From contig MAEX01000028.1 of assembly GCA_002013415.1 (NCBI GenBank), forward strand, positions 1 through 52,078: 52,078 nt of DNA, in the 5' to 3' direction. The notes under the pieces are model-generated. The model ran no database searches. It was not told the DNA's origin and worked only from the letters and a program-made list of their open reading frames with translations. This stretch comes from Mycobacterium sp. D16Q14. Lineage in GTDB: Bacteria; Actinomycetota; Actinomycetes; Mycobacteriales; Mycobacteriaceae. Positions 14,359 to 22,131 of this stretch are shown piece by piece (position 1 is the first letter of the stretch; every line of letters starts with the position of its first letter). Position numbers and translations under genes: made by a program.

Positions 14359-14940
14359 CTAGGCGGCCCGATCGAGCAAACCGACCACAGCCTGGCGCAG
14401 TTCCTCGGCGGGCACACGCTCGGTGATCACGGCCAGCGCCACGGGATCGCCGCCGCGCAGAATACCCAGCACCATGTGCTCGCACGCGATCCAGTTGTCT
14501 TTATGCGCAATGGCTTCCCGCAGCGCCAGCTCCAGGCACTTCTTGGCCGAGGAATTGAACGGGATCATCCCAAACGGACGCCAACCGCGCACGCGGCCCT
14601 GACGACGCCCCGATTTTTCGAACGCTTTGTCAAAGGTCTGCGGCCCAAAGACTTTCGACACACTGTCGCGCACCTGGGACAGATCGATACCGATGGCCTT
14701 GAGTGCCTGCGCGTCCTCATCATCGAGTGGCGGCTCGTGGGCCCCGGTGCGCAGCCGGTCGCGCACGGTATCGGCAATCAGCCCGTACCCGCCCAGCAGC
14801 TCCGAAAGTGGTCCGCTCGCACTGTCCAGGACACCCACCAGAACGTGCTCAGCCCCGATACGCGATTCGTCCATCTCGCGGGCTTCTTCCTGAGACAGCA
14901 CCACGGCGACCTTGGCCGACTTCTGGAACTTCTCAAACAT
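14359..14940 (-). CDS. Stand-alone ClpC N-terminal (Clp_N) domain protein
   Basis: A 193-residue protein made only of the double Clp repeat domain of ClpC, without AAA modules. Repeat 1 (~1-63) begins MFEKFQKSAKVAVVLSQEEA and has IGAEHVLVGVLD; repeat 2 (~123-190) has IPFNSSAKKCLELALREAI and ACEHMVLGILRGG. The linker between repeats is longer than in ClpC1. The Phe2 and the Phe of IPF correspond to ClpC1 Phe2 and Phe80, the cyclomarin-contact residues as I recall them. It follows the HTH gene by 6 bases, with GAGGAAG as ribosome site inside that gene's end. Likely roles are decoy for ClpC-binding antibiotics, adaptor, or co-regulator with the HTH protein. Confidence 0.85.
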   Translation of the reverse strand: MFEKFQKSAKVAVVLSQEEAREMDESRIGAEHVLVGVLDSASGPLSELLGGYGLIADTVRDRLRTGAHEPPLDDEDAQALKAIGIDLSQVRDSVSKVFGPQTFDKAFEKSGRRQGRVRGWRPFGMIPFNSSAKKCLELALREAIAHKDNWIACEHMVLGILRGGDPVALAVITERVPAEELRQAVVGLLDRAA

Positions 14941-14946
14941 GGCTGC

Positions 14947-15168
14947 TCACTTCCTCGCGCGGTTGTATTTCTGATGCACTGCCTGACGGCTGACTTCGAG
15001 CGCCTCGGCAATGGCCTGCCAGCTCCAGCCCTGTCCACGGGCGTTGGCGACATGAATCGCTTCCAGCCGGTCACACAGACGCCGCAGCGCCTGCACGGCC
15101 CGCAACCCCACTGCCGGATCGGTACTGCTGACGGCGTCGTCCAGATCGGCCGTCGGGAGATCGCTCAT
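14947..15168 (-). CDS. Small helix-turn-helix protein resembling the ClpC2 N-terminal region
   Basis: A 73-residue DNA-binding protein. The C-terminal helix-turn-helix reads WSWQAIAEALEVSRQAVHQK, preceded by a helical part (VQALRRLCDRLEAIHVANAR). From memory, the N-terminal region of M. tuberculosis ClpC2 (Rv2667) has the same helix order with a similar SWSDIGKSMGVTKQAAQKR-type HTH joined to a Clp_N domain. Here the two parts are separate genes. The ATG at 15168 is chosen over an upstream in-frame start because a -10 box (15176-15181) ends 7 bases before it, predicting a leaderless message. The promoter is covered by two palindromes, so autoregulation is likely. Confidence 0.82.
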   Translation of the reverse strand: MSDLPTADLDDAVSSTDPAVGLRAVQALRRLCDRLEAIHVANARGQGWSWQAIAEALEVSRQAVHQKYNRARK

Positions 15169-15171
15169 GAA

Positions 15172-15216
15172 TGTCAACATAGATTGACAATCACAAACTG
15201 TCAAGCAAAGTTGACA
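15172..15216 (-). promoter_or_regulatory. Double-palindrome operator over the HTH/Clp_N promoter
   Basis: Two perfect inverted repeats of identical form, TGTCAA-N6-TTGACA, lie at 15172-15189 and 15199-15216, centres 27 bases apart. On the minus strand a consensus -35 TTGACA (15204-15199) and a -10 TATGTT (15181-15176) are separated by exactly 17 bases. One palindrome covers the -35 and the other the -10, an arrangement fit for repression. The start codon follows at the expected transcription start. Confidence 0.85.
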
Positions 15217-15300
15217 GTCGAGGGCGCGTCGACACGCCCGCTTATGGCGAAAAGATGCGATACGAGCCCGCCACCAGATGGCGTGGCGGCGGGAAGTGGG

Positions 15301-15609
15301 TTAGGAGTCTTGTGGCTTTTCGCCGCGCAGCCGCGCCTGCAGATCCGCACGCTCCGCCCGGCGCCGCTCGTCGACGACGGCAATGCTGGCGGTCACCCGG
15401 TGACGCAGCGGTGCGAACACCGCCATGCCCAACGGCAGCGCGATGATCAAGGCGAACAGAATCGCGATCGCCAAGGGGAAGTCCTCGTACCCGATGAGCC
15501 GGGCCACCCAGAAGATGACGAGCGTCAGGACGACCGCGAGACCCAACCGCGCCAGCGTGTACAACGCGATGTCGATAGCGAGCCGGCTCCCCGGCGACCG
15601 TTCAGCCAC
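15301..15609 (-). CDS. DUF4229 small membrane protein (Rv0531-like)
   Basis: A 102-residue protein with two membrane segments: residues ~16-38 (YTLARLGLAVVLTLVIFWVA) and ~46-66 (LAIAILFALIIALPLGMAVF). A basic, charged C-terminal tail follows (DERRRAERADLQARLRGEK). This is the DUF4229 pattern. Position next to the Rv0530-like ATPase supports correspondence with Rv0531. Function unknown. Confidence 0.8.
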   Translation of the reverse strand: MAERSPGSRLAIDIALYTLARLGLAVVLTLVIFWVARLIGYEDFPLAIAILFALIIALPLGMAVFAPLRHRVTASIAVVDERRRAERADLQARLRGEKPQDS

Positions 15610-15685
15610 GTCACCACCCTATCGCTGCGCCGAACACCAGCCTTGGCCGCGCGTATATTTGCAGTTAGTTGTTCAGGAGGCTCTT

Positions 15686-15847
15686 GTGTACTACGTGCTC
15701 ATCGCGGTCGTGCTCGGCGCGCTGGTCTACGCCGGATGGCGTATCAGTCAGTCGGTCCCGACCCGTCCACAGACCCGCGTGACCGGCCCCGACGACGACC
15801 CCGAATTCCTGTGGCGCATCAGTAGAGACGATCCGTCCGAACACTGA
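15686..15847 (+). CDS. 53-residue single-pass membrane protein (Rv0530A-like)
   Basis: A short protein: one N-terminal membrane helix (YYVLIAVVLGALVYAGWRIS) and a polar tail (RVTGPDDDPEFLWRISRDD). The GTG start has a perfect AGGAGG five bases upstream, much better evidence than any longer in-frame start. Size and position match Rv0530A. It is convergent with the ATPase gene, and a hairpin lies between them. Possibly a small partner of a membrane complex; function unknown. Confidence 0.75.
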   Translation: MYYVLIAVVLGALVYAGWRISQSVPTRPQTRVTGPDDDPEFLWRISRDDPSEH

Positions 15848-15848
15848 G

Positions 15849-15875
15849 GGTTGCGCGGCCTGCGGCCGCGCAACC
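15849..15875. terminator. GC-rich hairpin between convergent genes
   Basis: A perfect 12-bp stem: GGTTGCGCGGCC (15849-15860) pairs with 15864-15875 across a 3-base TGC loop. No T-tract follows, as in many mycobacterial terminators. It starts 1 base after the small membrane gene and 5 bases from the convergent ATPase stop. Confidence 0.75.
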
Positions 15876-15880
15876 AACGG

Positions 15881-17410
15881 CTAGCCCTGGAACGTCTGCT
15901 GCTGCTGGCGCTGTGTGCCGGTGAACCCCTGCGCGACGACGGCGGCCAGCTCGATGAGCGAGCGCCGCGTCGCGGGCCGGAGCCGGTCCAGGCTGATCTC
16001 GGCGCCCTCCTCCAGGTGCGGATCGAACGGCACCAAACGCACCGCACGGCACCGGCGCGAAAAGTGATCGACGACCTTTTGCATGTCAACCTTGCCCGAA
16101 CGCGGACGCACCGCGTTGATGACCGCGACCGAGCGGCGCACCAGCTCGCGATGTCCGTGCGCATCGAGCCAGTCCAGGGTGGCGGAGGCACTGCGCGCGC
16201 CGTCCACCGAGCCGGAGCTGATCACCACGAGGGTGTCGGCCTGCTCCAGCACCGAGGACATCGCCGAGTGCATGAGTCCGGTACCGCAGTCCGTGAGCAC
16301 CACGCTGTAGAAGCGCTCGAGAATCTCCAGCGTGCGCGAGTAGTCCTCGGCGCTGAACGCCTCGGACACCGCGGGATCGCTTTCCGACGCGAGCACCTCC
16401 AGACGGCTCGGCCCCTGTGAGGTGTAGCTACGGACATCGCTATAACGCTGAATCGAGTTGGCGTCCCGCAGCAGGTGACGCACCGTTGCCGGCGTCTCCA
16501 GCGGGACCTTCTGGCTCAGTGTGCCGCGGTCCGGGTTGGCGTCAACGGCGATGACCCGGTCACCGCGGATGGATGCGAACGTCGCGCCGAGGGTTGCGGT
16601 GACAGTGGTCTTGCCGACGCCTCCCTTGAGGCTCAGCAGAGCGATCTTGTAGCAACCCTGCAACGGCTGATTCACCTGGGCGACGAGGTCGTTTTCCTCT
16701 GTCTTCTTCGTGCCCTCGCCGAGGTTGATCGTCCCGAACGACGCACGGTAGACGGTCTTGCGCCAACCCGCCGACGGTGCCGGCTTGTGCGGGCGCAACA
16801 ACGCCGACGTGGACAAATCACGCGAGGAGGGCGGCAGCTCGGGCCGAATCTGGGATCCGATACCGGTTTGCTGACCGCCGACCGGGGTGTAGTACCGGGA
16901 GGCGCCGACGGGCGGCTGGGCCTGTTGGGCCTGTTGGGGAATGCCCGACGCGGGCGTGTCGCTGCCCCAGCGATCCGCCGTGAAGGGCGTCAACTGTGCG
17001 GGCCGCTCGGCCGAGTCACTGAATCGGTTGTCGGCCCTAAAGCCTCCGGGACCGCCCTGGCCGCCGGATGACCCGGCCGCACCGATCGCGGTGGGATCGG
17101 TGCTCTCCTGCCCACCGGACGGCGTGAAATCGAGCGGCGCGAACGAGCCGCCGAGCGTATTGAGCGACGGCACCGAGGGATCGTGCCCACCCAGGCCCGC
17201 GATGTCCTGCTGTGGCGCGAACGGATCCTGGAACGGGATCGCTTGGAACTGTTGGGTCATTTCATGGGGCTGCTGCGGCGCGCTCTGGCCGTACATCACC
17301 GGCTGCGCTGGCTCCTGTGCTGCCCACGGCGGGGCCGTCGGTCCACCCTGCGCCTCGTCGGCGTACGGCGACGGTCCATCCGGCGCGCGGTGCGCGGGAT
17401 AGTCAGACAT
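15881..17410 (-). CDS. MinD/ParA-like ATPase with long disordered N-terminus (Rv0530/EspI-like)
   Basis: A 509-residue protein. Residues 1 to ~250 are Pro/Gln/Gly-rich and low-complexity (for example AQEPAQPVMYGQSAPQQPHE). The C-terminal ~255 residues form a deviant-Walker P-loop ATPase: LKGGVGKTTVTATLG with the P-loop at ~262-269, IAVDANPDRGTLSQK, and VVLTDCGTGLMHSAM for the Walker B region. This is the layout of Rv0530 and of the ESX-linked EspI proteins. It is not next to an ESX locus; it lies directly downstream of the cytochrome c maturation genes, on the same strand. Role unknown; MinD-type ATPases usually position or regulate membrane complexes. Confidence 0.82.
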   Translation of the reverse strand: MSDYPAHRAPDGPSPYADEAQGGPTAPPWAAQEPAQPVMYGQSAPQQPHEMTQQFQAIPFQDPFAPQQDIAGLGGHDPSVPSLNTLGGSFAPLDFTPSGGQESTDPTAIGAAGSSGGQGGPGGFRADNRFSDSAERPAQLTPFTADRWGSDTPASGIPQQAQQAQPPVGASRYYTPVGGQQTGIGSQIRPELPPSSRDLSTSALLRPHKPAPSAGWRKTVYRASFGTINLGEGTKKTEENDLVAQVNQPLQGCYKIALLSLKGGVGKTTVTATLGATFASIRGDRVIAVDANPDRGTLSQKVPLETPATVRHLLRDANSIQRYSDVRSYTSQGPSRLEVLASESDPAVSEAFSAEDYSRTLEILERFYSVVLTDCGTGLMHSAMSSVLEQADTLVVISSGSVDGARSASATLDWLDAHGHRELVRRSVAVINAVRPRSGKVDMQKVVDHFSRRCRAVRLVPFDPHLEEGAEISLDRLRPATRRSLIELAAVVAQGFTGTQRQQQQTFQG

Positions 17411-17547
17411 CGATCCCCCAATGCATTGGTTGGATGTGCAGTTCGGACACGGAGAGCCCGGAACGACTGTTCAGAAGGACTCAGCATCGCACCCTATCGC
17501 AGGTGTGATGAACCGATCTGGCGGAACAGTTCCCCCAGACCTCCCGC

Positions 17548-18522
17548 CTAGCTCACCCCAGCGTACGAGTGAAGACCGACCGTCACCAGATTGACGAAGA
17601 ACAGGTTGAACACCATGGCCACGAATCCCGCCACGTTGATCCACGCCGCCTTCTTGTCCCGCCACCCCGCAGTGGATCGTGCGTGCAGGTAGGCGGCATA
17701 GATAACCCAGGCAACGAAGGAAACGGTCTCCTTGGGATCCCATGCCCAGAACCGCCCCCATGCCTCCTCGGCCCAGATGGCACCGAAGATCACGCCGAAC
17801 CCGAAGATGGGGAAACCGAAAATGGTGGTCCGGTACGCCAACCGGTCCAAAGACTGGGCATCGGGCAGGCGCTGCACCAGGGTGTTGTCCGGGAAGTACA
17901 TCTTGACCAGGAACAGGATGCTGGCCACTCCGGCCACCAGGAACACGCCCGACCCGAGACTCACCACCGACACGTGAATGGGCAACCAGTAGGACTGCAG
18001 GGCCGGCATCACCGGGGCCGCATAGGTGTAGAGGTACCGGCCGGACACCGTCAGCAGGATCAGCACGGGAATCAGCACGAAGACCCAGAGCGCCCGGCGG
18101 CCCTCCGCGCTGTTGGCACGCGGGCGCAGCACCACGGCCGCAGTGACCAGACCACAGGCACACGTCAGATTGATGAACTCGTACATGTTGCCCCAGGGCA
18201 CCCGGGTGGTGGCCACACCGCGCAGCACGATGCACGCCAACAGCAGTCCGATGCCCAGGTACACAAGCGCCAACCCGGCGCCACCGACCCGCTCGCCGAG
18301 GGGGCGCTTGCCCTGCGGCACCACCAGCCCCGGCTGATTCTCGTCGGCGGACACCACCTCACCACCGGAGCTGACGAGCTCTCGCTGGGCGGTCTTGTTG
18401 CTCTGCCGGTAGGCCAGCTCGATGGCCAACAGCACCAACGCACCGACCATCACCACAATCGCCGAGGTGAAGGCGTAGTCGGAGAACCTGGCCAGATTCA
18501 CATCGATATTGGTCGAATTCAT
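17548..18522 (-). CDS. ccsA: Cytochrome c biogenesis protein CcsA (haem-handling)
   Basis: A 324-residue integral membrane protein of system II cytochrome c maturation. With ResB it exports haem and attaches it to apocytochrome c outside the membrane. The WWD haem-binding motif is visible as AEEAWGRFWAWDPKETVSF near residue 255. His residues in the external loops (LPIHVSVVSLGSG and HARSTAGWRDKK) are candidate haem ligands. About eight membrane helices, plus a polar N-terminal insert typical of mycobacteria. The start overlaps the resB stop by 4 bases. Equivalent of Rv0529. Confidence 0.92.
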   Translation of the reverse strand: MNSTNIDVNLARFSDYAFTSAIVVMVGALVLLAIELAYRQSNKTAQRELVSSGGEVVSADENQPGLVVPQGKRPLGERVGGAGLALVYLGIGLLLACIVLRGVATTRVPWGNMYEFINLTCACGLVTAAVVLRPRANSAEGRRALWVFVLIPVLILLTVSGRYLYTYAAPVMPALQSYWLPIHVSVVSLGSGVFLVAGVASILFLVKMYFPDNTLVQRLPDAQSLDRLAYRTTIFGFPIFGFGVIFGAIWAEEAWGRFWAWDPKETVSFVAWVIYAAYLHARSTAGWRDKKAAWINVAGFVAMVFNLFFVNLVTVGLHSYAGVS

Positions 18523-20114
18523 TCGGCATCCTCATCTTTGTGGCCGTTCCCGGCCCTTGCGACGGGCAGATCCTCAAGGCATCGGTCGCATAACCGCTCG
18601 AACTCATCGCCCCAGCCGGAGCTGTCGGTGCGTGCCAGCCCTCCCAACTCGACGTTTACCGTACCTGCGGCCGCCCCCGGGGTCAGCCGCGCCCAGACTC
18701 GACGGCGCTTGATGATGAGCGATACCACCAGGCCCGCCATCATGGTCAGCGCGAAGACGAGCACCCACAGTTGGGCGGGGTCGCGTGACACCTGCAGATT
18801 GACGAAGTTGACGGCGCTGTCGAACCTGACGATGGTGCCGTCATTGAGCTTGACCGACTGTCCAGGTAGCAGGTTGGCGCGTGCCACCTGATTGAGCCGT
18901 TTCTGCTCGATCATGCGGGGGTCGAGCTCGAAGATCGACTGGGCGCGACCCGAGTCCAGCCCCGTATCTCCGCGATAGATGTTGATGGCCACCGCGGGCT
19001 TGCGCATCTCCGGGAAGCTCGACGAGAGCAGGGTGCCGTGCAGTTGTTCGGTGGGCGCGAACAGACCCTGAATGGCGATCTGATTCTTACGACGCACATT
19101 GGGATCCGGATAGCTGCCGGCCGGAGGATCGATACGCACGGCCCCCGAAGACAGCAGGGTGGTCGGGTCGTCCGGTCGCCACTGAATGGTCTCGCTACGC
19201 TGACGCCCGTCCGGGAAGGTCACCGTGAAGGTGGGGGCATATCCATAGCCGAGCAGATACACGCGGTTGCCGTTGACACGCAGCGGATGGTTCATGGCCA
19301 GCCGCTCCGGTCTCCAGACGTTGTTCTGGAGATCGTCGCCCGCCTGGTACTCAATGTTCGATTCGAACGAATGCGCCTGTCCCGAGGCAAGATAGGTGGC
19401 CTTGAAATCCTTGACCTTGACGCAGATCGGGTCCAGGTTGGTGCCATCGACGGTGTTGCCGGCCCGGAACGAGTCGAAGGCGGCGGGCGACGACGAGCAG
19501 AATCCCGGGCCATTGTTGGCGATGACGATCACATTGCCCTCGTACCCGAAGAGCTTGCCCACAGCGAATGCGACCAACAGACCAACAAGCGAAAGGTGGA
19601 AGACCAGGTTTCCGAACTCTCGCAGATAGCCTTTCTCCGCGGAAATCTCAGTGATCTCGGCCCTTTGGCGGGTGGTTCTGCGCCAGCCCTTCAGCTGACT
19701 CTCGATGGTCGACGCGATGTCGGAATGGTCGCCCCGCACCACTCTTGCCTGGTGTTTGGGCAACCGCGCCAGATTCCGGGGCACCGGAACCGGCTGCGCA
19801 CGAAGGGCCTTGGCATGCTCGACGGTCCGGGGAATGATGCACCCCACCAGTGAGACGAAGAGCAGAACGTAGATCGCAGTGAACCAGAAGCTGGAGAACA
19901 CGTCGAAAGCCTGCACCCGGTCCAGCCAGGGACCGATGGTGGAATGTTCGGCCAAGTACTCGTCGACCTTGGCCTGGTTGAGTGCGCGCTGCGGCAGCAT
20001 CGCACCCGGTATCGCGCCGAGCGCGAGCAGCACCAGCAGCGCCAGTGCGGTGCCCATCGACGTCAGGCCGCGCCAGGTGTTGCGCGAGTAAGCAAGGAGA
20101 CGCTTGGCGATCAT
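18519..20114 (-). CDS. resB: Cytochrome c biogenesis protein ResB (CcsB)
   Basis: A 531-residue system II cytochrome c maturation protein and partner of CcsA. Three N-terminal membrane helices (TALALLVLLALGAIPGAMLP, YVLLFVSLVGCIIPRTVEH, NLVFHLSLVGLLVAFAVGKL) are followed by a large external domain of ~270 residues. A final helix (LWVLVFALTMMAGLVVSLII) leads to a cytoplasmic tail. Length matches Rv0528. The ATG at 20114 or GTG at 20117 is chosen. The longer in-frame opening to 20957 runs through ccdA and gives Arg-rich nonsense. The GTG overlaps the ccdA stop, indicating coupling. Confidence 0.9.
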   Translation of the reverse strand: MIAKRLLAYSRNTWRGLTSMGTALALLVLLALGAIPGAMLPQRALNQAKVDEYLAEHSTIGPWLDRVQAFDVFSSFWFTAIYVLLFVSLVGCIIPRTVEHAKALRAQPVPVPRNLARLPKHQARVVRGDHSDIASTIESQLKGWRRTTRQRAEITEISAEKGYLREFGNLVFHLSLVGLLVAFAVGKLFGYEGNVIVIANNGPGFCSSSPAAFDSFRAGNTVDGTNLDPICVKVKDFKATYLASGQAHSFESNIEYQAGDDLQNNVWRPERLAMNHPLRVNGNRVYLLGYGYAPTFTVTFPDGRQRSETIQWRPDDPTTLLSSGAVRIDPPAGSYPDPNVRRKNQIAIQGLFAPTEQLHGTLLSSSFPEMRKPAVAINIYRGDTGLDSGRAQSIFELDPRMIEQKRLNQVARANLLPGQSVKLNDGTIVRFDSAVNFVNLQVSRDPAQLWVLVFALTMMAGLVVSLIIKRRRVWARLTPGAAAGTVNVELGGLARTDSSGWGDEFERLCDRCLEDLPVARAGNGHKDEDAE

Positions 20115-20116
20115 CA

Positions 20117-20908
20117 CTAGATGGGTAACCTCGCGTCCGAAACGAATGAATCGCGAACCCAGGCAACAAAATCGGCCCACACGCCGGTGACCAGCGCGAC
20201 CCCCACCGCCAGCAGCGCGATACCACCGATGATCTGGATGGTCCGGCCGTGCCGTCGCAACCATTCCATACCCCGCACCGCGCGTGCCGAACCGAAGGCC
20301 AGCAGCAGGAACGGGATTCCCAGCCCAAGGCAGTAGGCAATCACCAGCGTGATCCCGCGAGCCACATCGGCGCCCTCGGTGGCCGATGCCACCGCGACCA
20401 CACCGGTGAGGGTCGGCCCCAGACAAGGCGTCCACCCGAGCGCGAACACCGCGCCGAGCAGTGGCGCTCCGGCCACCGTGGAAATGCGGCGCGGCGTAAA
20501 CCGGAAATCCCGCTGCAGAGCCGGCATTAGCCCGATGAACACCAGCCCCATCGCGATCGTGATCACTCCGCCGATGCGTTGCAGCAGCACCTGATTGGTG
20601 ATCAGCGTGGTCGTCATGCCCATCACGGCCACGGTACCCAGCAGGAACACCGCGGTGAACCCGGCGACGAACAGCAATGCCGATCCGGTGACCCGCAGCC
20701 GCGCCGCGCGGGCACCGGCGCCGACATCGTCGCGGCCGTCGGCCCCCACGACGGCAGCGAGATAGGACAGATAGCCGGGCACGAGCGGGATCACACACGG
20801 CGAGGCGAACGACACCAGCCCGGCCAGCGCACAGGCACCCAGGGCCAGCAGCAGCGGCCCGCTGGTCGCGGCGTCCTGGAACGCGGAGCCTGCATCGGCG
20901 AGGATCAC
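20117..20908 (-). CDS. ccdA: Cytochrome c biogenesis protein CcdA
   Basis: A 263-residue membrane protein that passes electrons from cytoplasmic thioredoxin across the membrane to TlpA/ResA-type thiol-disulfide proteins, keeping apocytochrome c Cys reduced. The two redox Cys lie in VSFASPCVIPLVPGYLSYL (near residue 38) and GWTPCLGPTLTGV (near residue 138). Six helices are visible. It overlaps both its neighbours by a few bases (ATGA with the TlpA-like gene, TAGTG with resB), so the four genes are one operon. Equivalent of Rv0527. Confidence 0.92.
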   Translation of the reverse strand: MILADAGSAFQDAATSGPLLLALGACALAGLVSFASPCVIPLVPGYLSYLAAVVGADGRDDVGAGARAARLRVTGSALLFVAGFTAVFLLGTVAVMGMTTTLITNQVLLQRIGGVITIAMGLVFIGLMPALQRDFRFTPRRISTVAGAPLLGAVFALGWTPCLGPTLTGVVAVASATEGADVARGITLVIAYCLGLGIPFLLLAFGSARAVRGMEWLRRHGRTIQIIGGIALLAVGVALVTGVWADFVAWVRDSFVSDARLPI

Positions 20909-21516
20909 TTCTTGACTCCCGCTGGCTCTTTCGCCGATTCTTGCGCGACGCGCTCAACCACTGGCTGCAAATCTTGGGTCAGCAGCTCGCGCAGGAACAC
21001 CGCCGCCACCCGATGTTGCCGGTCCAGCACCAAGGTCGCGGGAATGGCCCCCGTCGGGAATTTCCTGCCGAACGCGATGAGCGTGCGCATCGACGGGTCA
21101 TAGATGGATGGGTACGGCACCTTGCGGTCGGTCACAAAGTCCTGCGCCTTGGTGATCTCGTTGTCCCGGACGTTGATGCCGAGAAATTCGACGCCTTGAG
21201 CGTGGGTGGTCTTGTAGACATCTTCCAGTGCCGAGAACTCCGAGCGGCAGGGCCCGCACCATTGTCCCCACACGTTGATGACGACGACCTTCTCGGTGAA
21301 ATCGTTGAGCGACAGTGTTTTTGTGGGGTCCAGCAGGTTTGGCCCCTCGATCGGACCGGGCGTCTGACGGGCCTCGGGCGGATCGTAGAAGATGTCGGTC
21401 TTGCCACCGGGTGAGACGAACTGGAACTGCCCGCCGCGCGCCACCGCGTCATCACCAGTCGAGCACCCGGTGATGAGCAGAACCAGCGCGGCCATCGCCG
21501 CGACCACACGTCGCAC
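20905..21516 (-). CDS. TlpA/ResA-like thiol-disulfide lipoprotein
   Basis: A 203-residue membrane-anchored thioredoxin-fold protein that reduces apocytochrome c disulfides before haem ligation. The signal peptide ends in a lipobox (LLITGC, Cys18). The active site is NVWGQWCGPCRSEF with Cys87 and Cys90, and a cis-Pro block reads TGAIPATLVLD. It is fed by CcdA, which overlaps it. Equivalent of Rv0526. The gene follows the phosphatase by 3 bases, so hemL, the phosphatase and the cytochrome c genes form a single leftward run. Confidence 0.9.
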   Translation of the reverse strand: MRRVVAAMAALVLLITGCSTGDDAVARGGQFQFVSPGGKTDIFYDPPEARQTPGPIEGPNLLDPTKTLSLNDFTEKVVVINVWGQWCGPCRSEFSALEDVYKTTHAQGVEFLGINVRDNEITKAQDFVTDRKVPYPSIYDPSMRTLIAFGRKFPTGAIPATLVLDRQHRVAAVFLRELLTQDLQPVVERVAQESAKEPAGVKK

Positions 21517-21519
21517 TAG

Positions 21520-22122
21520 CTACCCTGCCGGTTCCGAGTACACGACGTCGACAAACTCGTCCCCGTCGAATACCAGCGAGGTGAGCGAGGCGACGTTGCA
21601 CTGGCGTTTGCGTGGGTCGTGCCACAGTCGCTTGCCGAGCAGGTACTGGCGCGCCGTCCACACCGGCAGCTGATGACTCACGCACACCACCTCGGAGCCC
21701 TCGGCACGACCGCGCGCCCGGTCGATCGCCGACGTCATCCGGGATGCGATGTCGCGGTAAGACTCTCCCCAGGACGGGGTGAACGGGTCGCGCAGCTTCC
21801 ACCAGTTACGGGGGTCGCGCAACGCCCCGTCACCCACCGACACCTTCATGCCCTCGAAGGAGTTGCCGGCCTCGATGAGGTCATCGTCGGAGATTATGGT
21901 GAGGCCATGAGCATCGGCGATGGGGGTGGCCGTCTGCTGGGCGCGCAACAGCGGTGAGGCCACTACCGCGGTAATCTCATTGCCCCGCAGCAACTCTGCC
22001 ACCTTCGCCGCCTGTGTCTGCCCCTTATCCGACAACCGGAAATCCGGCAGCCGGCCGTACAGAATGCCCTCGGGGTTGTGCACTTCGCCATGGCGCATCA
22101 AATGAACGATGGTCCGGGTCAT
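21520..22122 (-). CDS. Histidine phosphatase (phosphoglycerate mutase-like) family protein
   Basis: A 200-residue protein of the histidine phosphatase superfamily. The phosphohistidine motif is HLMRHGEVHNPEG near residue 10. The second catalytic block is VVCVSHQLPVWTARQYL, and the Arg/Glu core includes SPLLRAQQTATPI. Substrate is unknown; the family ranges from phosphoglycerate mutases to small-molecule phosphatases. It lies 9 bases downstream of hemL, as Rv0525 does after Rv0524. Confidence 0.87.
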   Translation of the reverse strand: MTRTIVHLMRHGEVHNPEGILYGRLPDFRLSDKGQTQAAKVAELLRGNEITAVVASPLLRAQQTATPIADAHGLTIISDDDLIEAGNSFEGMKVSVGDGALRDPRNWWKLRDPFTPSWGESYRDIASRMTSAIDRARGRAEGSEVVCVSHQLPVWTARQYLLGKRLWHDPRKRQCNVASLTSLVFDGDEFVDVVYSEPAG

Positions 22123-22131
22123 TGAAATTCC

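Noticed and set aside
14302..15825. A 507-codon plus-strand open frame
   Set aside because: It runs antisense through the Clp_N, HTH and DUF4229 genes and its promoter region; no ribosome site or domain.
17569..18891. A 440-codon plus-strand frame opposite ccsA/resB
   Set aside because: Antisense shadow; His/Gln/Arg-rich and without any domain.
20115..20957. N-terminal extension that would make ResB 812 residues
   Set aside because: The extra codons overlie ccdA in another frame and give an Arg-rich sequence; starts at 20114/20117 give the normal family length.
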